DNA of 64,000 bases from JAPEKQ01 sp964516845. GTDB lineage: Bacteria; Joyebacterota; Joyebacteria; Joyebacterales; Joyebacteraceae. The notes under the pieces were generated by a model that was given only the letters and a program-made list of their open reading frames with translations, was not told where the DNA came from and made no database searches. The translations under genes and the position numbers were made by a program. Position 1 is the first letter of the stretch, and each line of letters begins with the position of its first letter. Shown here in pieces: positions 34,217-42,303 of this stretch. The stretch covers positions 39,087-103,086 of the forward strand of contig CAZEXP010000004.1 in assembly GCA_964516845.1 (NCBI GenBank), in the 5' to 3' direction.

Positions 34217-34935
34217 CGGTAGAGCGCCTTGATGCCACCCCAGGTCGCACACTCAAAGCGCTCATCCCGCGGGTATCGCGCCACCGCGTCACGCCCTCCC
34301 AGATCGATGTCCTCCCACTTCGAGATCTCCCAGAGCGTTTCGCCCGCTGGTCCCGTTTCGTCCGGATCGACCGAGACGCCGAACCTTGCAGCACCGTTCG
34401 CCCAGAGAATCAGGTCGCCGGGCAGGTACACGAAGAGATCGATGCCGCACACGTGCTCCCAGGTGGACGGGTCTCCGGGATCCGCCGGGGGGATCTGCAC
34501 GGCCTCACCGATCTGCGTGAGTGTGAGCTGGATGTCCAGGACGTCCGTTCCGGGGCCGAACATGTTTCTCGCGATCGAGAGCTCCGCACTGCGACCCCAG
34601 TAGGCCGGAAGCGGGTTCCCCGGGTCGTTGAGGTCACCCGGATTCAGCCAGAACTCGAACGTCGTGGCGAGGCAGTCCGCAAACGCGGTCGTGTCCATCG
34701 CCGCGTACGCCTGTTCCAGCTTGGCGACCACGTTCCCGTGCGATGTCCGCGCGGGATAGCCGTCGTTGTCGTCGTTCTCCTCGGGGCTGGTGATGTCCGA
34801 GCAGCCCACCGTCAGTGCGCTTCCCGCGATGAGAACGAAGAGGGCCATCATGACGAGGCGCGCTCTCGGCGCGGTCCGCCCGGCGGAGACCGGGTGTCTG
34901 TTCGCTGCGTATGGTGTCAGTGTCGTGCCTTTCAC
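34213..34935 (-). CDS. Lipoprotein with one NTF2-like domain, ending in WGGIKALYR
   Basis: 240 aa, GTG start with AAGGAAGG upstream. The signal sequence ends in the lipobox LTVGC (Cys near residue 45). The mature part is one NTF2/SnoaL-like domain: VVAKLEQAYAAMDTTAFADC, FEFWLNPGD, YWGRSAELSIARNMFG and LWEISKWEDID. The last nine residues are WGGIKALYR. It is similar along its length to the second half of the neighbouring 417-aa lipoprotein, so the two are paralogues. It is translationally coupled to the CPBP protease gene. Confidence 0.88.
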   Translation of the reverse strand: MKGTTLTPYAANRHPVSAGRTAPRARLVMMALFVLIAGSALTVGCSDITSPEENDDNDGYPARTSHGNVVAKLEQAYAAMDTTAFADCLATTFEFWLNPGDLNDPGNPLPAYWGRSAELSIARNMFGPGTDVLDIQLTLTQIGEAVQIPPADPGDPSTWEHVCGIDLFVYLPGDLILWANGAARFGVSVDPDETGPAGETLWEISKWEDIDLGGRDAVARYPRDERFECATWGGIKALYR

Positions 34936-34983
34936 GGGGCCTTCCTTTGGGTGCGGCAGTTCAATCAGGGTGATAGCGAATGT

Positions 34984-36237
34984 CTAGCGGTACAGAGCCT
35001 TGATGATGCCCCAGCTGGCCGCTTCCTCACGCTCGTCCGGCCGACCGCCGGCCGGCGGGTCGTCGATGTCCTCCCACCTCGTGATCTCCCAGAGCGTCTC
35101 GCCGGATGGTCCGGTCTCGTCCTGGTCGACCGCGAGCAGGAATCGGCACGACGCGTCGGCATGAAGCGTCCAGCCGTTGGGGAGGGCGAGGGTCACGATG
35201 TATGCGTAGACGTAGGCCTCGCTTCGGTCATCGTCAGCAGGCGGCGCGTCGGTCCGAGCACCAGGGAGCGTTCTCCGTGCGGCGTTGGGCGGCGAGACAT
35301 CGGACCGTGAGACATCGGATCGTGAGAGGACTGTCTCGATCTCCGTGAACCGGATGTCGGCGCCCAGGACGTTCGATTCGTGCCCGAGCATGTTCCACAT
35401 GATCGTCGCCTCGGTGGCGAGACCCCAGCTTCGAGGAAGCCCCGGATTGCTCGACACGTCATTCTCATTCAACCAGAATCTGAACGAGTCGGCGAAGCAG
35501 TCGAGGACCGCCAGCGCATCCCTGGCCTCGTACGCGTAATCGAGTTTCCCGATGACGTTCGAGACGGACGTGCGCAGAGGATACTGTCCGCAGTTCTTAC
35601 TGAGCAGGAGCTTGAGCTCCGTCCAGTTCGTGACTTCATCGGGTCTGCACGGGACATCGCCGGTGTCGGTCCAATCGATGATGTTCCAGAGCCGATTGCC
35701 GTACATGTCGTAATCGTCTTTGTGCTGGGCGAGCGTGAAGGTCGCGTAGCCGTTCACCTCGTAGGGGACGCCGCCGATGTCCGCGTTGATCGCGTACCGC
35801 TCGAAGTACTGCCATCTGCTCGGACTGTCCGGTGTGGGACCCTCGAGCTCGAGCGGGTCATGCTCCCGCGTGAGTTCCAGCGTGAGCGACTCGGCCGACG
35901 TGCGCGAGCCGAACGCGTCCGCGTGAATGGTCGCCTCGGCACGGACACCCCAGGAGTCCGGGAGCGTCGGATCTGCGGTGGCGGTGCCCGGCTCGAGATG
36001 GAACGCCAGGCTGTCGGAGAAACACTCGAGGAGCATCTCGAGACTGGCGTCGTTGTATGCGTTCTCGAGTCCATCGAGAATTCCCTGCCGCGTCGTGCGG
36101 TCAACGAGGCCGCTATGGGTCTCAGGGGGAACGAAGTCGGAGCAGCCTGCGAAGAGTCCCGAGATGATGAGGACCGCCGCTGCGAGAGCCGCGGAGCGGG
36201 AGGTCGTCGATGTGGGGTTTCCTGTGCAGGCCTTCAT
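34984..36237 (-). CDS. Lipoprotein with two NTF2-like domains, ending in WGIIKALYR
   Basis: 417 aa from ATG 36237, which has AAGGCG upstream; the GTG at 36291 sits at the inferred transcript start. Lipobox LFAGC at about residue 31. The two domains are clear repeats: ILDGLENAYNDASLEMLLEC and VIGKLDYAYEARDALAVLDC open them, and each has SWG-x-x-x-EATI and LW-x-I. Domain 1 ends in a weaker NWTELKLLLS, domain 2 in SWGIIKALYR. A 14-base DNA repeat (35294-35325) encodes SRSDVSRSDVS within domain 2. Substrate or partner unknown; anchored in a membrane facing the periplasm or the outside. Confidence 0.88.
   Translation of the reverse strand: MKACTGNPTSTTSRSAALAAAVLIISGLFAGCSDFVPPETHSGLVDRTTRQGILDGLENAYNDASLEMLLECFSDSLAFHLEPGTATADPTLPDSWGVRAEATIHADAFGSRTSAESLTLELTREHDPLELEGPTPDSPSRWQYFERYAINADIGGVPYEVNGYATFTLAQHKDDYDMYGNRLWNIIDWTDTGDVPCRPDEVTNWTELKLLLSKNCGQYPLRTSVSNVIGKLDYAYEARDALAVLDCFADSFRFWLNENDVSSNPGLPRSWGLATEATIMWNMLGHESNVLGADIRFTEIETVLSRSDVSRSDVSPPNAARRTLPGARTDAPPADDDRSEAYVYAYIVTLALPNGWTLHADASCRFLLAVDQDETGPSGETLWEITRWEDIDDPPAGGRPDEREEAASWGIIKALYR
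35294..35325. repeat. Short direct repeat within the lipoprotein gene
   Basis: Two copies of GAGACATCGGA(C/T)CGT, about 15 bases apart, encode the duplicated SRSDVSRSDVS. Confidence 0.75.
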
Positions 36238-36295
36238 GGTGTCGTTCGCCTTGCCGGAACTGCATGGGAGAAAGTCACGATACCACTTCACAATC

Positions 36296-36325
36296 AGTAT
36301 CGCACACGGGTGACCCCGAGGTCAA
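36296..36325 (-). promoter_or_regulatory. Sigma70 promoter of the lipoprotein-CPBP operon
   Basis: On the minus strand TTGACC (36325-36320) and GATACT (36301-36296) are 18 bases apart. Transcription would start near 36289, which supports the ATG at 36237. Confidence 0.55.
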
Positions 36326-36365
36326 TCGTCTGACATGTTTTTCGGGGTTCTTCGCGTCGCTCCGG

Positions 36366-36389
36366 ACTGTCGACGGAGTTGACAGCCAT
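36366..36389. promoter_or_regulatory. Second CTGTC-N9-GACAG palindrome, candidate activator site
   Basis: CTGTC at 36367-36371 and GACAG at 36381-36385. Bases 36376-36389 (GAGTTGACAGCCAT) are identical to 7707-7720 or its direct surroundings in the RiPP promoter region. It lies 122 bases before the GG of a perfect sigma54 promoter. Confidence 0.6.
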
Positions 36390-36505
36390 GGAGGCCGCGG
36401 TACCGGCGTCCGAACCCGCGGTCCACCCGTCGTCTCAGGCCAAGCTCTTCACCGGCAATACGTTGTGGACTCTGCGCGTCCCGCCGGAGCGCGGGCAGTG
36501 CCGGA

Positions 36506-36521
36506 TGGCACGTGGCTTGCT
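36506..36521 (+). promoter_or_regulatory. Perfect sigma54 promoter upstream of the PorV-like gene
   Basis: TGGCACGTGGCTTGCT equals TGGCACG-N4-TTGCW at all fixed positions. Transcription would start near 36533, leaving a leader of about 245 bases before the PorV-like gene. That leader has a long-range stem GTGCTGG (36549-36555) with CCAGCAC (36610-36616). No gene is supported in 36326-36778; open frames there cross these sites. Confidence 0.75.
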
Positions 36522-36778
36522 GCTTAGAGGGGCAAGCGCTTACGTCCTGTGCTGGACGAGGTTCGGAGCTGGGCGGGGATGTTCTGAAAAGGGGCAGAGC
36601 CTCTCCGTCCCAGCACCGACCGAAGCGGGTCGCGCCTGTTCCGGGACCGCCGGATGATGGTGCCGCCCGTGTCCGAGATCGTCATCAATGTGGGTCTCTC
36701 CGAAATGTGCCTTGCGCCTCCCTTTTCCGTTGATTAAACTGGCCTGGACATCGTCAGTTACCAGCGGAGGAGGTACTG

Positions 36779-37687
36779 ATGAAGCAAATCTCACTTGTAG
36801 CACTGATCATCGTACTGATACTGCCCGCCCTGGCCACCGCGGAAGATGGTTCCGCGGGGCTCGCGTTTCTCAAACTCGGTGTCGGGGCGCGCCCGATCGC
36901 TCTTGGCGACGCCTACACGGCCGTCGGCGGCGACGTGTCGTCCATCTACTGGAACCCGGCCGGGATGATGGCGGTCGAGGGGACCGACGTGGGTCTCATG
37001 CACGCCGAATGGTTCCAGGACATCCGCTACGAGTTCGCCGGTGGCGTGCGCTCGTTCGGGGATCAGGCGTTCGGCGTCAGCATCGTCGGACTCTACATGG
37101 ACGACCTCGAGCGGCGCGACGGACCGACCTCGGATCCGATCGGTCACTTCGGCGTGTTCGACTTCGCGCTGACCGGCGCGTACGCGCGACGGCTGACCAA
37201 CGAGTTCGATGCCGGTGTTTCGGTGAAGTATCTGCACGAGAAGATCGACGACGAGCTCGCGCGCGGTGTGGCGGTGGACCTCGGAGCCATCTATCGGCTC
37301 CCGATGGTGCGCGGTCTCTCGGTCGGTCTGTCGGTTCAGAACCTCGGACCGCAGATGAGCTTCATCGAGGAGAAGTTCGACCTGCCGGTCCTGTACAAGG
37401 CCGGTGCGGCGTACGCGACCGCGGTGGAGACGCTCAAGGGCGACGTGCTGTTCACGGGTGATGTCATCGTTCCGAACGACGGCGACCCGAAGACACATTT
37501 CGGCATGGAGTACGAGTACGCCGACATGGTTGCATTGCGAGTCGGCTATCGTGGTGGATGGGACAATCAGAACGTCTCGTTCGGCCTTGGCGCGAAGGTG
37601 AAGGGCATCCGTATCGACTACGCGTATGTGCCGTTCTACTCAGACCTCGGCGATACGCATCGCATCTCGCTCGGGTTCGCGCTCTAG
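36779..37687 (+). CDS. PorV/PorQ-family outer-membrane protein
   Basis: 302 aa. Signal peptide at residues 1-21 (cut after LATA). The mature N-terminus has the family hallmark SAGLAFLKLGVGARPIALGD followed by AYTAVGGD and YWNPAGM, and the rest is a run of beta-strands (FGVSIVGLYMDDL, DAGVSVKYLHEKI) ending FGL...HRISLGFAL. The fold is a 14-strand barrel related to FadL. In Bacteroidetes PorV serves the type IX secretion system, but such proteins are more widely spread in FCB bacteria, and no other T9SS gene is in this window. GGAGGAGG precedes the ATG. Confidence 0.92.
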   Translation: MKQISLVALIIVLILPALATAEDGSAGLAFLKLGVGARPIALGDAYTAVGGDVSSIYWNPAGMMAVEGTDVGLMHAEWFQDIRYEFAGGVRSFGDQAFGVSIVGLYMDDLERRDGPTSDPIGHFGVFDFALTGAYARRLTNEFDAGVSVKYLHEKIDDELARGVAVDLGAIYRLPMVRGLSVGLSVQNLGPQMSFIEEKFDLPVLYKAGAAYATAVETLKGDVLFTGDVIVPNDGDPKTHFGMEYEYADMVALRVGYRGGWDNQNVSFGLGAKVKGIRIDYAYVPFYSDLGDTHRISLGFAL

Positions 37688-37727
37688 CGCGACAGCGCCC
37701 GACGAGGCATGAACCGTGAGAACGACG

Positions 37728-37753
37728 AAGGGGTCCCCGTGAGGGGACCCCTT
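37728..37753. terminator. Bidirectional terminator between converging genes
   Basis: A perfect 11-bp stem AAGGGGTCCCC-GTGA-GGGGACCCCTT; its right arm overlaps the stop codon of the minus-strand LpxH-like gene. Confidence 0.85.
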
Positions 37754-38558
37754 ATTCATTCGGGACGAGAGCGCCGTCGCTCCAGCGAAGCATCCTGAAG
37801 CCGGACGCGTCCAACACCGCGACCGACCGGTTCGTCATCCAGTCGCCGATGATCACAGCCGTCCGTCCGTTCCGCTCCCAGCGCCGCGGCGCGTGAACGT
37901 GACCGACGATGGCTGCGTCAAGTCCCTCGTCGAGTTTCGACATGAGGAAGTCGCGCATCGGGGGGATGGCGCGCTGGACCCGATCGTCGGTGATCCCCGA
38001 GACGTTCGAGACGCGGACCGCGAGTCTGGCGCCGACGGCGGGGGAGAGCAGGCGGAACATCCAGATGGCAACCGGGCTTCGGAGAACGGACTTGAGGAGC
38101 CGATAGCCCCAGTCGCCGGCCGGGAGTCCGTCGCCATGCGCGATGAACACGCGTCTGCTTCCGTGACTCACGACGATCGGGTCGTGGTGCACGGATGCTC
38201 CGGTGAGACGCTGGAACTCCGATCCGGCCCAGTAGTCGTGATTCCCTCCGAGGAAGGTGACGGTCGTGCCCGAGGCCGAGAGCGCGCTGAGCGCGTCGAG
38301 AACCCCGCCGTGTCCGTGATCCGATGGAACCCGATACTCGAACCAGAAGTCGAAGATATCGCCGACCAGATAGAGATGCTCGGTCGCACCGACGAGTGAT
38401 CTGAGGAACGCCTCGAGCTCCCGCTCACTGCCGGCGTCTGCGGGGCCATCGAGACCGCCGAGATGTGCGTCGGCCAGAAAGTAGACGGGTCGGTCGAGGG
38501 ACGGCCGCGCCGTGGGATCGTCGGACGGTCCTGGCAGTGAGTCGGTAGGAGGTTTCAA
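37752..38558 (-). CDS. lpxH: UDP-2,3-diacylglucosamine diphosphatase-like metallophosphoesterase
   Basis: 268 aa. Calcineurin-type metal motifs in order: ADAHLGG (D-x-H), GDIFDFWFEY (GD), GGNHDYW (GNHD), FIAHGDGLP (GD/H) and GHVHAPRRW (GHxH). The FDFWFEY and GD-x-YRLLKSVLRSP features match the LpxH branch, which cuts UDP-2,3-diacyl-GlcN to lipid X in lipid A synthesis at the inner membrane. The frame begins at TTG 38558, which has AAAGGT upstream; the first 20 residues are Pro/Ser-rich and poorly conserved, so the start is less certain. It implies a lipid A-bearing outer membrane. Confidence 0.88.
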   Translation of the reverse strand: MKPPTDSLPGPSDDPTARPSLDRPVYFLADAHLGGLDGPADAGSERELEAFLRSLVGATEHLYLVGDIFDFWFEYRVPSDHGHGGVLDALSALSASGTTVTFLGGNHDYWAGSEFQRLTGASVHHDPIVVSHGSRRVFIAHGDGLPAGDWGYRLLKSVLRSPVAIWMFRLLSPAVGARLAVRVSNVSGITDDRVQRAIPPMRDFLMSKLDEGLDAAIVGHVHAPRRWERNGRTAVIIGDWMTNRSVAVLDASGFRMLRWSDGALVPNE

Positions 38559-38571
38559 GGTGGACCTTTAC

Positions 38572-38600
38572 TTGACATCTGGTGTGATTGTTGCTATTAC
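38572..38600 (+). promoter_or_regulatory. Sigma70 promoter facing an apparently gene-free region
   Basis: TTGACA at 38572-38577 and TATTAC at 38595-38600, with a 17-base spacer, on the plus strand. Downstream, 38601-38974 has no supported gene before 38975; it contains a GAGACC-N9-GGTCTC dyad near 38695. A long leader or a small RNA is possible. Confidence 0.5.
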
Positions 38601-38793
38601 ATAGGAGGGTCCAACCCGCGGGCAAGGATCAGGTCCGTGCTCATCCCACCGTCGAGGCCGGATTCCCGCCAGAATGAGAGCGATTCGGGGTGTCGAGACC
38701 GCCGTGTGGGGTCTCGGACGGCGAAATCGGGGCCGAGATGGCCGAAAGCGGCATCGCGGTGTCCAGAATCGCCTTAAATGAACCTCAAATCGC

Positions 38794-38822
38794 TTGACCT
38801 GACGCAACCTTTTCTCTACGAT
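38794..38822 (+). promoter_or_regulatory. Sigma70-like promoter (TTGACC-N17-TACGAT)
   Basis: TTGACC at 38794-38799 and TACGAT at 38817-38822 lie 153 bases before the coiled-coil protein gene at 38975. Confidence 0.45.
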
Positions 38823-38974
38823 TGCATCTCACTTGATACCGGCTGGATCAGGCGCAGACAGAGCGCCGCCCCGGTGAGATTGCCGCAGCGTCCTGAGCGG
38901 GAATATACCTTCAGGCGAGCGTTGCTGCAAGCGAAAGCGAGCCCGGATGACCGGCCCGTCGAAGGAGAGGCACC

Positions 38975-39307
38975 ATGTCAACGCTGTGGGATGATGTCAA
39001 GAACGCGATCGTCGACGGCTACGTATACGCATCGGACAAGGCCGAGGAGTTGACGGCCATCGGGAAAGCCCGTGTGGACGTGGTGAAGGCGAACCGCAAG
39101 ATCGCCCAGGCGATGACGCGCATCGGCGACCGTGTGTTCCAGCTGTTCGAGGACGAGCAGGAGGCAACACTGACGGAGGACGCTGATGTCGTGGGAGCCA
39201 TCGAGGAGATTCGCGCACTGCGGAGAGAGATCGGCCGGCTCGAGGAAGAGATCGAGCGTGTGAAGGCCGAGCGCAGCGAGTCGCAGTCGGTGGCGCCGAC
39301 AGAGTAA
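38975..39307 (+). CDS. Small helical/coiled-coil cytosolic protein of unknown function
   Basis: 110 aa with GGAGAGG before the ATG. It has no signal peptide or membrane segment. Residues 5-60 are amphipathic helix (DDVKNAIVDGYVYASDKAEEL), and residues 70-102 form a charged coiled coil (IEEIRALRREIGRLEEEIER). No family is recognised with certainty. It precedes the HtrA-type protease gene by 258 bases and has its own promoter-like site, so it may be a stress-related helper, but this is inference from position only. Confidence 0.78.
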   Translation: MSTLWDDVKNAIVDGYVYASDKAEELTAIGKARVDVVKANRKIAQAMTRIGDRVFQLFEDEQEATLTEDADVVGAIEEIRALRREIGRLEEEIERVKAERSESQSVAPTE

Positions 39308-39565
39308 CAGCGCCACGAACGGCAGGACCACGGGAGTCGTGACACCACGGAACGAAACGCCCTCCGAGTCACACACCAGCCTGGGAACAGAGTCGTCGCT
39401 CGTCGGGGAACAATGCGACGGGAAGCTATACCCGCTTCACGCGGGGAAGCATGTTGCAGGGGGGAGTGCCCGCGGGAACGTTGGAAGTGCCCGAAGGCGC
39501 TCAGACCGGAACAGCACGGGTGATAGTCCGACAGTGAACCGTCTGAGATCAGGAGGTTGATAGTC

Positions 39566-41053
39566 ATGAGGAGCTCAGCTGGCTGGCTTGTTGGCGGTAT
39601 CGTGCTGATCCTTCTTGGAGTTGTGGTCGGTGTTCTCATCACGGCGAGCGCGAATCTCTCGCCGGTCTCGATGGCACAGGAACTCGGCGGCCGCGAGGCC
39701 GAGGTCTCCGGCAGTCCGGTGACCGCGTTCGGGGAGAGCCCGTTCGTCGCGGTCGTGGACGAGGTCATGCCGGCGGTCGTCAGCGTTGACACGAAGCGGA
39801 CGATCCGTCGCAGCAGCGACCCGTTCGATGACATGTTCAGGCAGTTCTTCGGCCAGACGCCCCGGCGAAGTCAGGGCAGTCCCCAGTACGAGGAGTATGA
39901 GGTGCCGGGGTCGGCGTCCGGGTTCATCTTCGACCGGAGCGGATACATTCTGACGAACAACCACGTCGTCCGCGGCGCGGACGAGATCGAGGTGACGCTT
40001 GCGGACGGTCGCGAGTTCACCGCCGAGATCATAGGGCAGGACCCGAGCACGGACATCGCGGTGATCCGGATCGAGGGAAACGATCTTCCGTTCGTGCGGC
40101 TCGGTGACTCTGACGCCATCAAGGTCGGCAGCTGGGCCATCGCCATCGGCAATCCGCTGTCGCTCGAGGGCACAGTCACGGTCGGTGTCGTCAGCGCGCT
40201 CGGTCGCGCGAACCTGAACATCTCGGGTGGCGCGCCGATCTATCAGGACTTCATTCAGACGGACGCGTCGATCAACTTCGGCAACAGCGGCGGTCCGTTG
40301 TGCAACATCCGCGGAGAGGTCATCGGCATCAACGCCGCGACCAACGTGTCCGCGGAGGGGATCGGTTTCGCGATCCCGATCAATCTCGCGCGCGATGTGG
40401 CCGAGGCTCTGATGGCCGACGGTCGTGTTGTCCGCGGATACCTCGGCGTTGTTCCGCAGGACATCACGCGCGATCTGGCCGAGGCGACGGGGCTCGATGA
40501 CACGCGCGGTGTGCTCATTGCGAGCGTCGAGGGCGATACTCCCGCGGCGGACGCGGGTCTTCAGGCCGGCGACGTGGTGCTCGAAGTCAACGGTGTCGAG
40601 ATCGATGATGCGGCGCACTTCCGACGCATCGTGGCGGAGGTCGACCCGGGCGAGCGCGCGAGGATGAAGATCCTGCGCGCGGGTGACATCACAACGAAGA
40701 CGGCGACGCTCGTGGAGCGTCCGGCGACCGAAGAGGCGACCGAAGAGACGCCGGTCGAGGAAGAGATATGGCTCGGTCTGGACGTTGTCTCGATCGACGA
40801 CCCGCTGGCGGGTGAGTTCGATGTGCAGGCTCGGTCGGGTGTCCTCGTCGTGGGCGTCGAGCGCGGGAGCGAGGCAGCGGGCGCCGGCGTGGCCGCCGGC
40901 GACGTTATCGTCCGCATCGGTAGCATGGAGGTCCGAAACCTCGGCGATTACCGGAGCGCCGTGGCCGAATACAGGGAATCCAAGAAGGCCGTGGCCATCA
41001 TGGTGCAGCGCGGCGAGCATTCGTACTTCGTCGCCGTGCGGCCGGAAGGCTAG
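39566..41053 (+). CDS. htrA: HtrA/DegP-family periplasmic serine protease
   Basis: 495 aa from ATG 39566, with AGGAGGT 9 bases before it. An N-terminal hydrophobic anchor or signal at 5-27 is followed by a trypsin-like domain with catalytic triad H133 (TNNHVV), D163 (STDIAV) and S241 (GNSGGP). The two PDZ domains are at about 290-375 and 395-490. The linker between them (EEATEETPVEEE) is acidic. It degrades or refolds misfolded envelope proteins. The 258 bases before it hold no gene. The primary sigma factor gene follows 159 bases later. Confidence 0.96.
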   Translation: MRSSAGWLVGGIVLILLGVVVGVLITASANLSPVSMAQELGGREAEVSGSPVTAFGESPFVAVVDEVMPAVVSVDTKRTIRRSSDPFDDMFRQFFGQTPRRSQGSPQYEEYEVPGSASGFIFDRSGYILTNNHVVRGADEIEVTLADGREFTAEIIGQDPSTDIAVIRIEGNDLPFVRLGDSDAIKVGSWAIAIGNPLSLEGTVTVGVVSALGRANLNISGGAPIYQDFIQTDASINFGNSGGPLCNIRGEVIGINAATNVSAEGIGFAIPINLARDVAEALMADGRVVRGYLGVVPQDITRDLAEATGLDDTRGVLIASVEGDTPAADAGLQAGDVVLEVNGVEIDDAAHFRRIVAEVDPGERARMKILRAGDITTKTATLVERPATEEATEETPVEEEIWLGLDVVSIDDPLAGEFDVQARSGVLVVGVERGSEAAGAGVAAGDVIVRIGSMEVRNLGDYRSAVAEYRESKKAVAIMVQRGEHSYFVAVRPEG

Positions 41054-41212
41054 CGGCTGGGAACCCCACCCCGACAAAGACTTCGAACCTTCGACAGGGG
41101 TGGCCGCATCATAAGGGAAGTGGTACGACGTCATGAGGGCGTCGGGATCTACGGAACGCGCTGGAGGGCCGGTACAACCTCGCCCGAACGCGCACGGAGG
41201 AAGCAGAAGCAC

Positions 41213-42067
41213 ATGCCGTATTACGGAGAAGCAGCAGAAGAAGACAAGAGCCTGCAGCACTACCTTCGCGAGATCGCGAAGACTCCGCTCCTCACTCGTG
41301 AACAGGAGCAGGAGCTTGGCAGGAGAATACTCGACGGTGACCAGTCCGCGCGGGACGCGCTCGTCACGGCGAACCTCAGGTTCGTCGTGAGTGTGGCGAA
41401 GCACTACGCGCGCCGGACAGGCTCGCCCATCATGGACGTGATCAACCAGGGTAACCTGGGGCTCATCGAGGCCGCGAACCGTTTCGATTCGGAGCGGGGC
41501 CGCAAGTTCATCACGTACGCGGTGTGGTGGATTCGTCACGCGATCCTCAAGGGGATGTCCGAGCAGTCGGGGGCGATGCGTCTCCCGCTCAACAAGACCG
41601 GCGCCATTCGTAGGATGTGGCGGACGATCGAGCGGATGAGACAGGAGATGGGTCGGGAGCCGACTGACAAGGAACTCGCCGAGGAGATGAAGCTCAAGGT
41701 GGACGCGATCATGGAACTCAGGATCCTGTCGATCGGGAGCCTCTCGCTCGATGCGCCGCTGGCGATCGACGAGGACGCCGATCTTGGCGATATGGTCCCT
41801 GATCCCGCGGACGACCCGGCGCTCGAGATGCTCCACTATGAGTCGCTCGGCCAGGAGGTCGAGATGGCGTTCGACGTGCTGACCGCACGCGAGTCGCTCA
41901 TCCTCCAGCACTACTTCGGACTCAATGGCGAGACGAAGAAGACGCTCGAGGAGATCGGCATCATGATCGGGCTGACGCGTGAGCGCATTCGTCAGATCAA
42001 AGAAGAGGCGCTTGGCAAGCTCCGGTCCGCGCCCCGCGCGGCCGAGCTCGTTTCGTACCTCAACTAG
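41213..42067 (+). CDS. rpoD: Primary-type sigma70 factor without region 1.1
   Basis: 284 aa. Region 1.2 is SLQHYLREIAKTPLLTREQE. Region 2 has VTANLRFVVSVAKHYARRTG, INQGNLGLIEAANRFDSERG and TYAVWWIRHAI. Region 3 follows. Region 4 has the promoter -35 recognition helix LEEIGIMIGLTRERIRQIKEEAL. The compact size without region 1.1 is usual for RpoD of Bacteroidetes/Chlorobi-type bacteria. The ATG 41213 has GGAGGAAG; the frame is open further upstream but without homology. The sigma70 promoters in this window with TTGACA/TATACT fit this factor. Confidence 0.93.
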   Translation: MPYYGEAAEEDKSLQHYLREIAKTPLLTREQEQELGRRILDGDQSARDALVTANLRFVVSVAKHYARRTGSPIMDVINQGNLGLIEAANRFDSERGRKFITYAVWWIRHAILKGMSEQSGAMRLPLNKTGAIRRMWRTIERMRQEMGREPTDKELAEEMKLKVDAIMELRILSIGSLSLDAPLAIDEDADLGDMVPDPADDPALEMLHYESLGQEVEMAFDVLTARESLILQHYFGLNGETKKTLEEIGIMIGLTRERIRQIKEEALGKLRSAPRAAELVSYLN

Positions 42068-42100
42068 TATTCCGGTCGACGGTTCGACCGGCAGCACAGG

Positions 42101-42144
42101 AAACCCCGTTCGACAGGCCGAATCGCCTTGACGAACGGGGTTTT
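42101..42144 (+). terminator. Terminator after the sigma factor gene
   Basis: AAACCCCGTTCG (42101-42112) pairs with CGAACGGGGTTT (42132-42143), followed by T. Outer ACAGG/CCTGT bases lengthen the stem. Confidence 0.75.
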
Positions 42145-42303
42145 CCCTGTCTAGTATCGCCATACGGATGCCCCTCCTAGGGCGCTCCGGCGGAGCGACT
42201 GGTGCGAAATGCGCGATAAACCGCCTGCCTCGTCGGTTGTCTAATGGACTGAGCAGTCGGTCAAAACTTCGTGGGTTCAACTGGGGGTCCGGAACTGCCC
42301 CGT

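Noticed and set aside
30794..34252. A 1152-codon open frame joining a CPBP protease to a copper ATPase
   Set aside because: The frame runs through 100 N of unknown true length; the two proteins are separate genes on either side of an assembly gap.
36379..36657. 92-codon frame upstream of the PorV-like gene
   Set aside because: It overlaps the palindrome and the sigma54 promoter, has no ribosome site and shows no motif.
38778..39053. 91-codon frame before the coiled-coil protein gene
   Set aside because: It overlaps the better-supported gene at 38975 in another frame and lacks a ribosome site.
42240..42300. tRNA-like GGTTCAA stretch
   Set aside because: The flanking bases do not form the T-stem or an acceptor stem, and no anticodon arm can be drawn.
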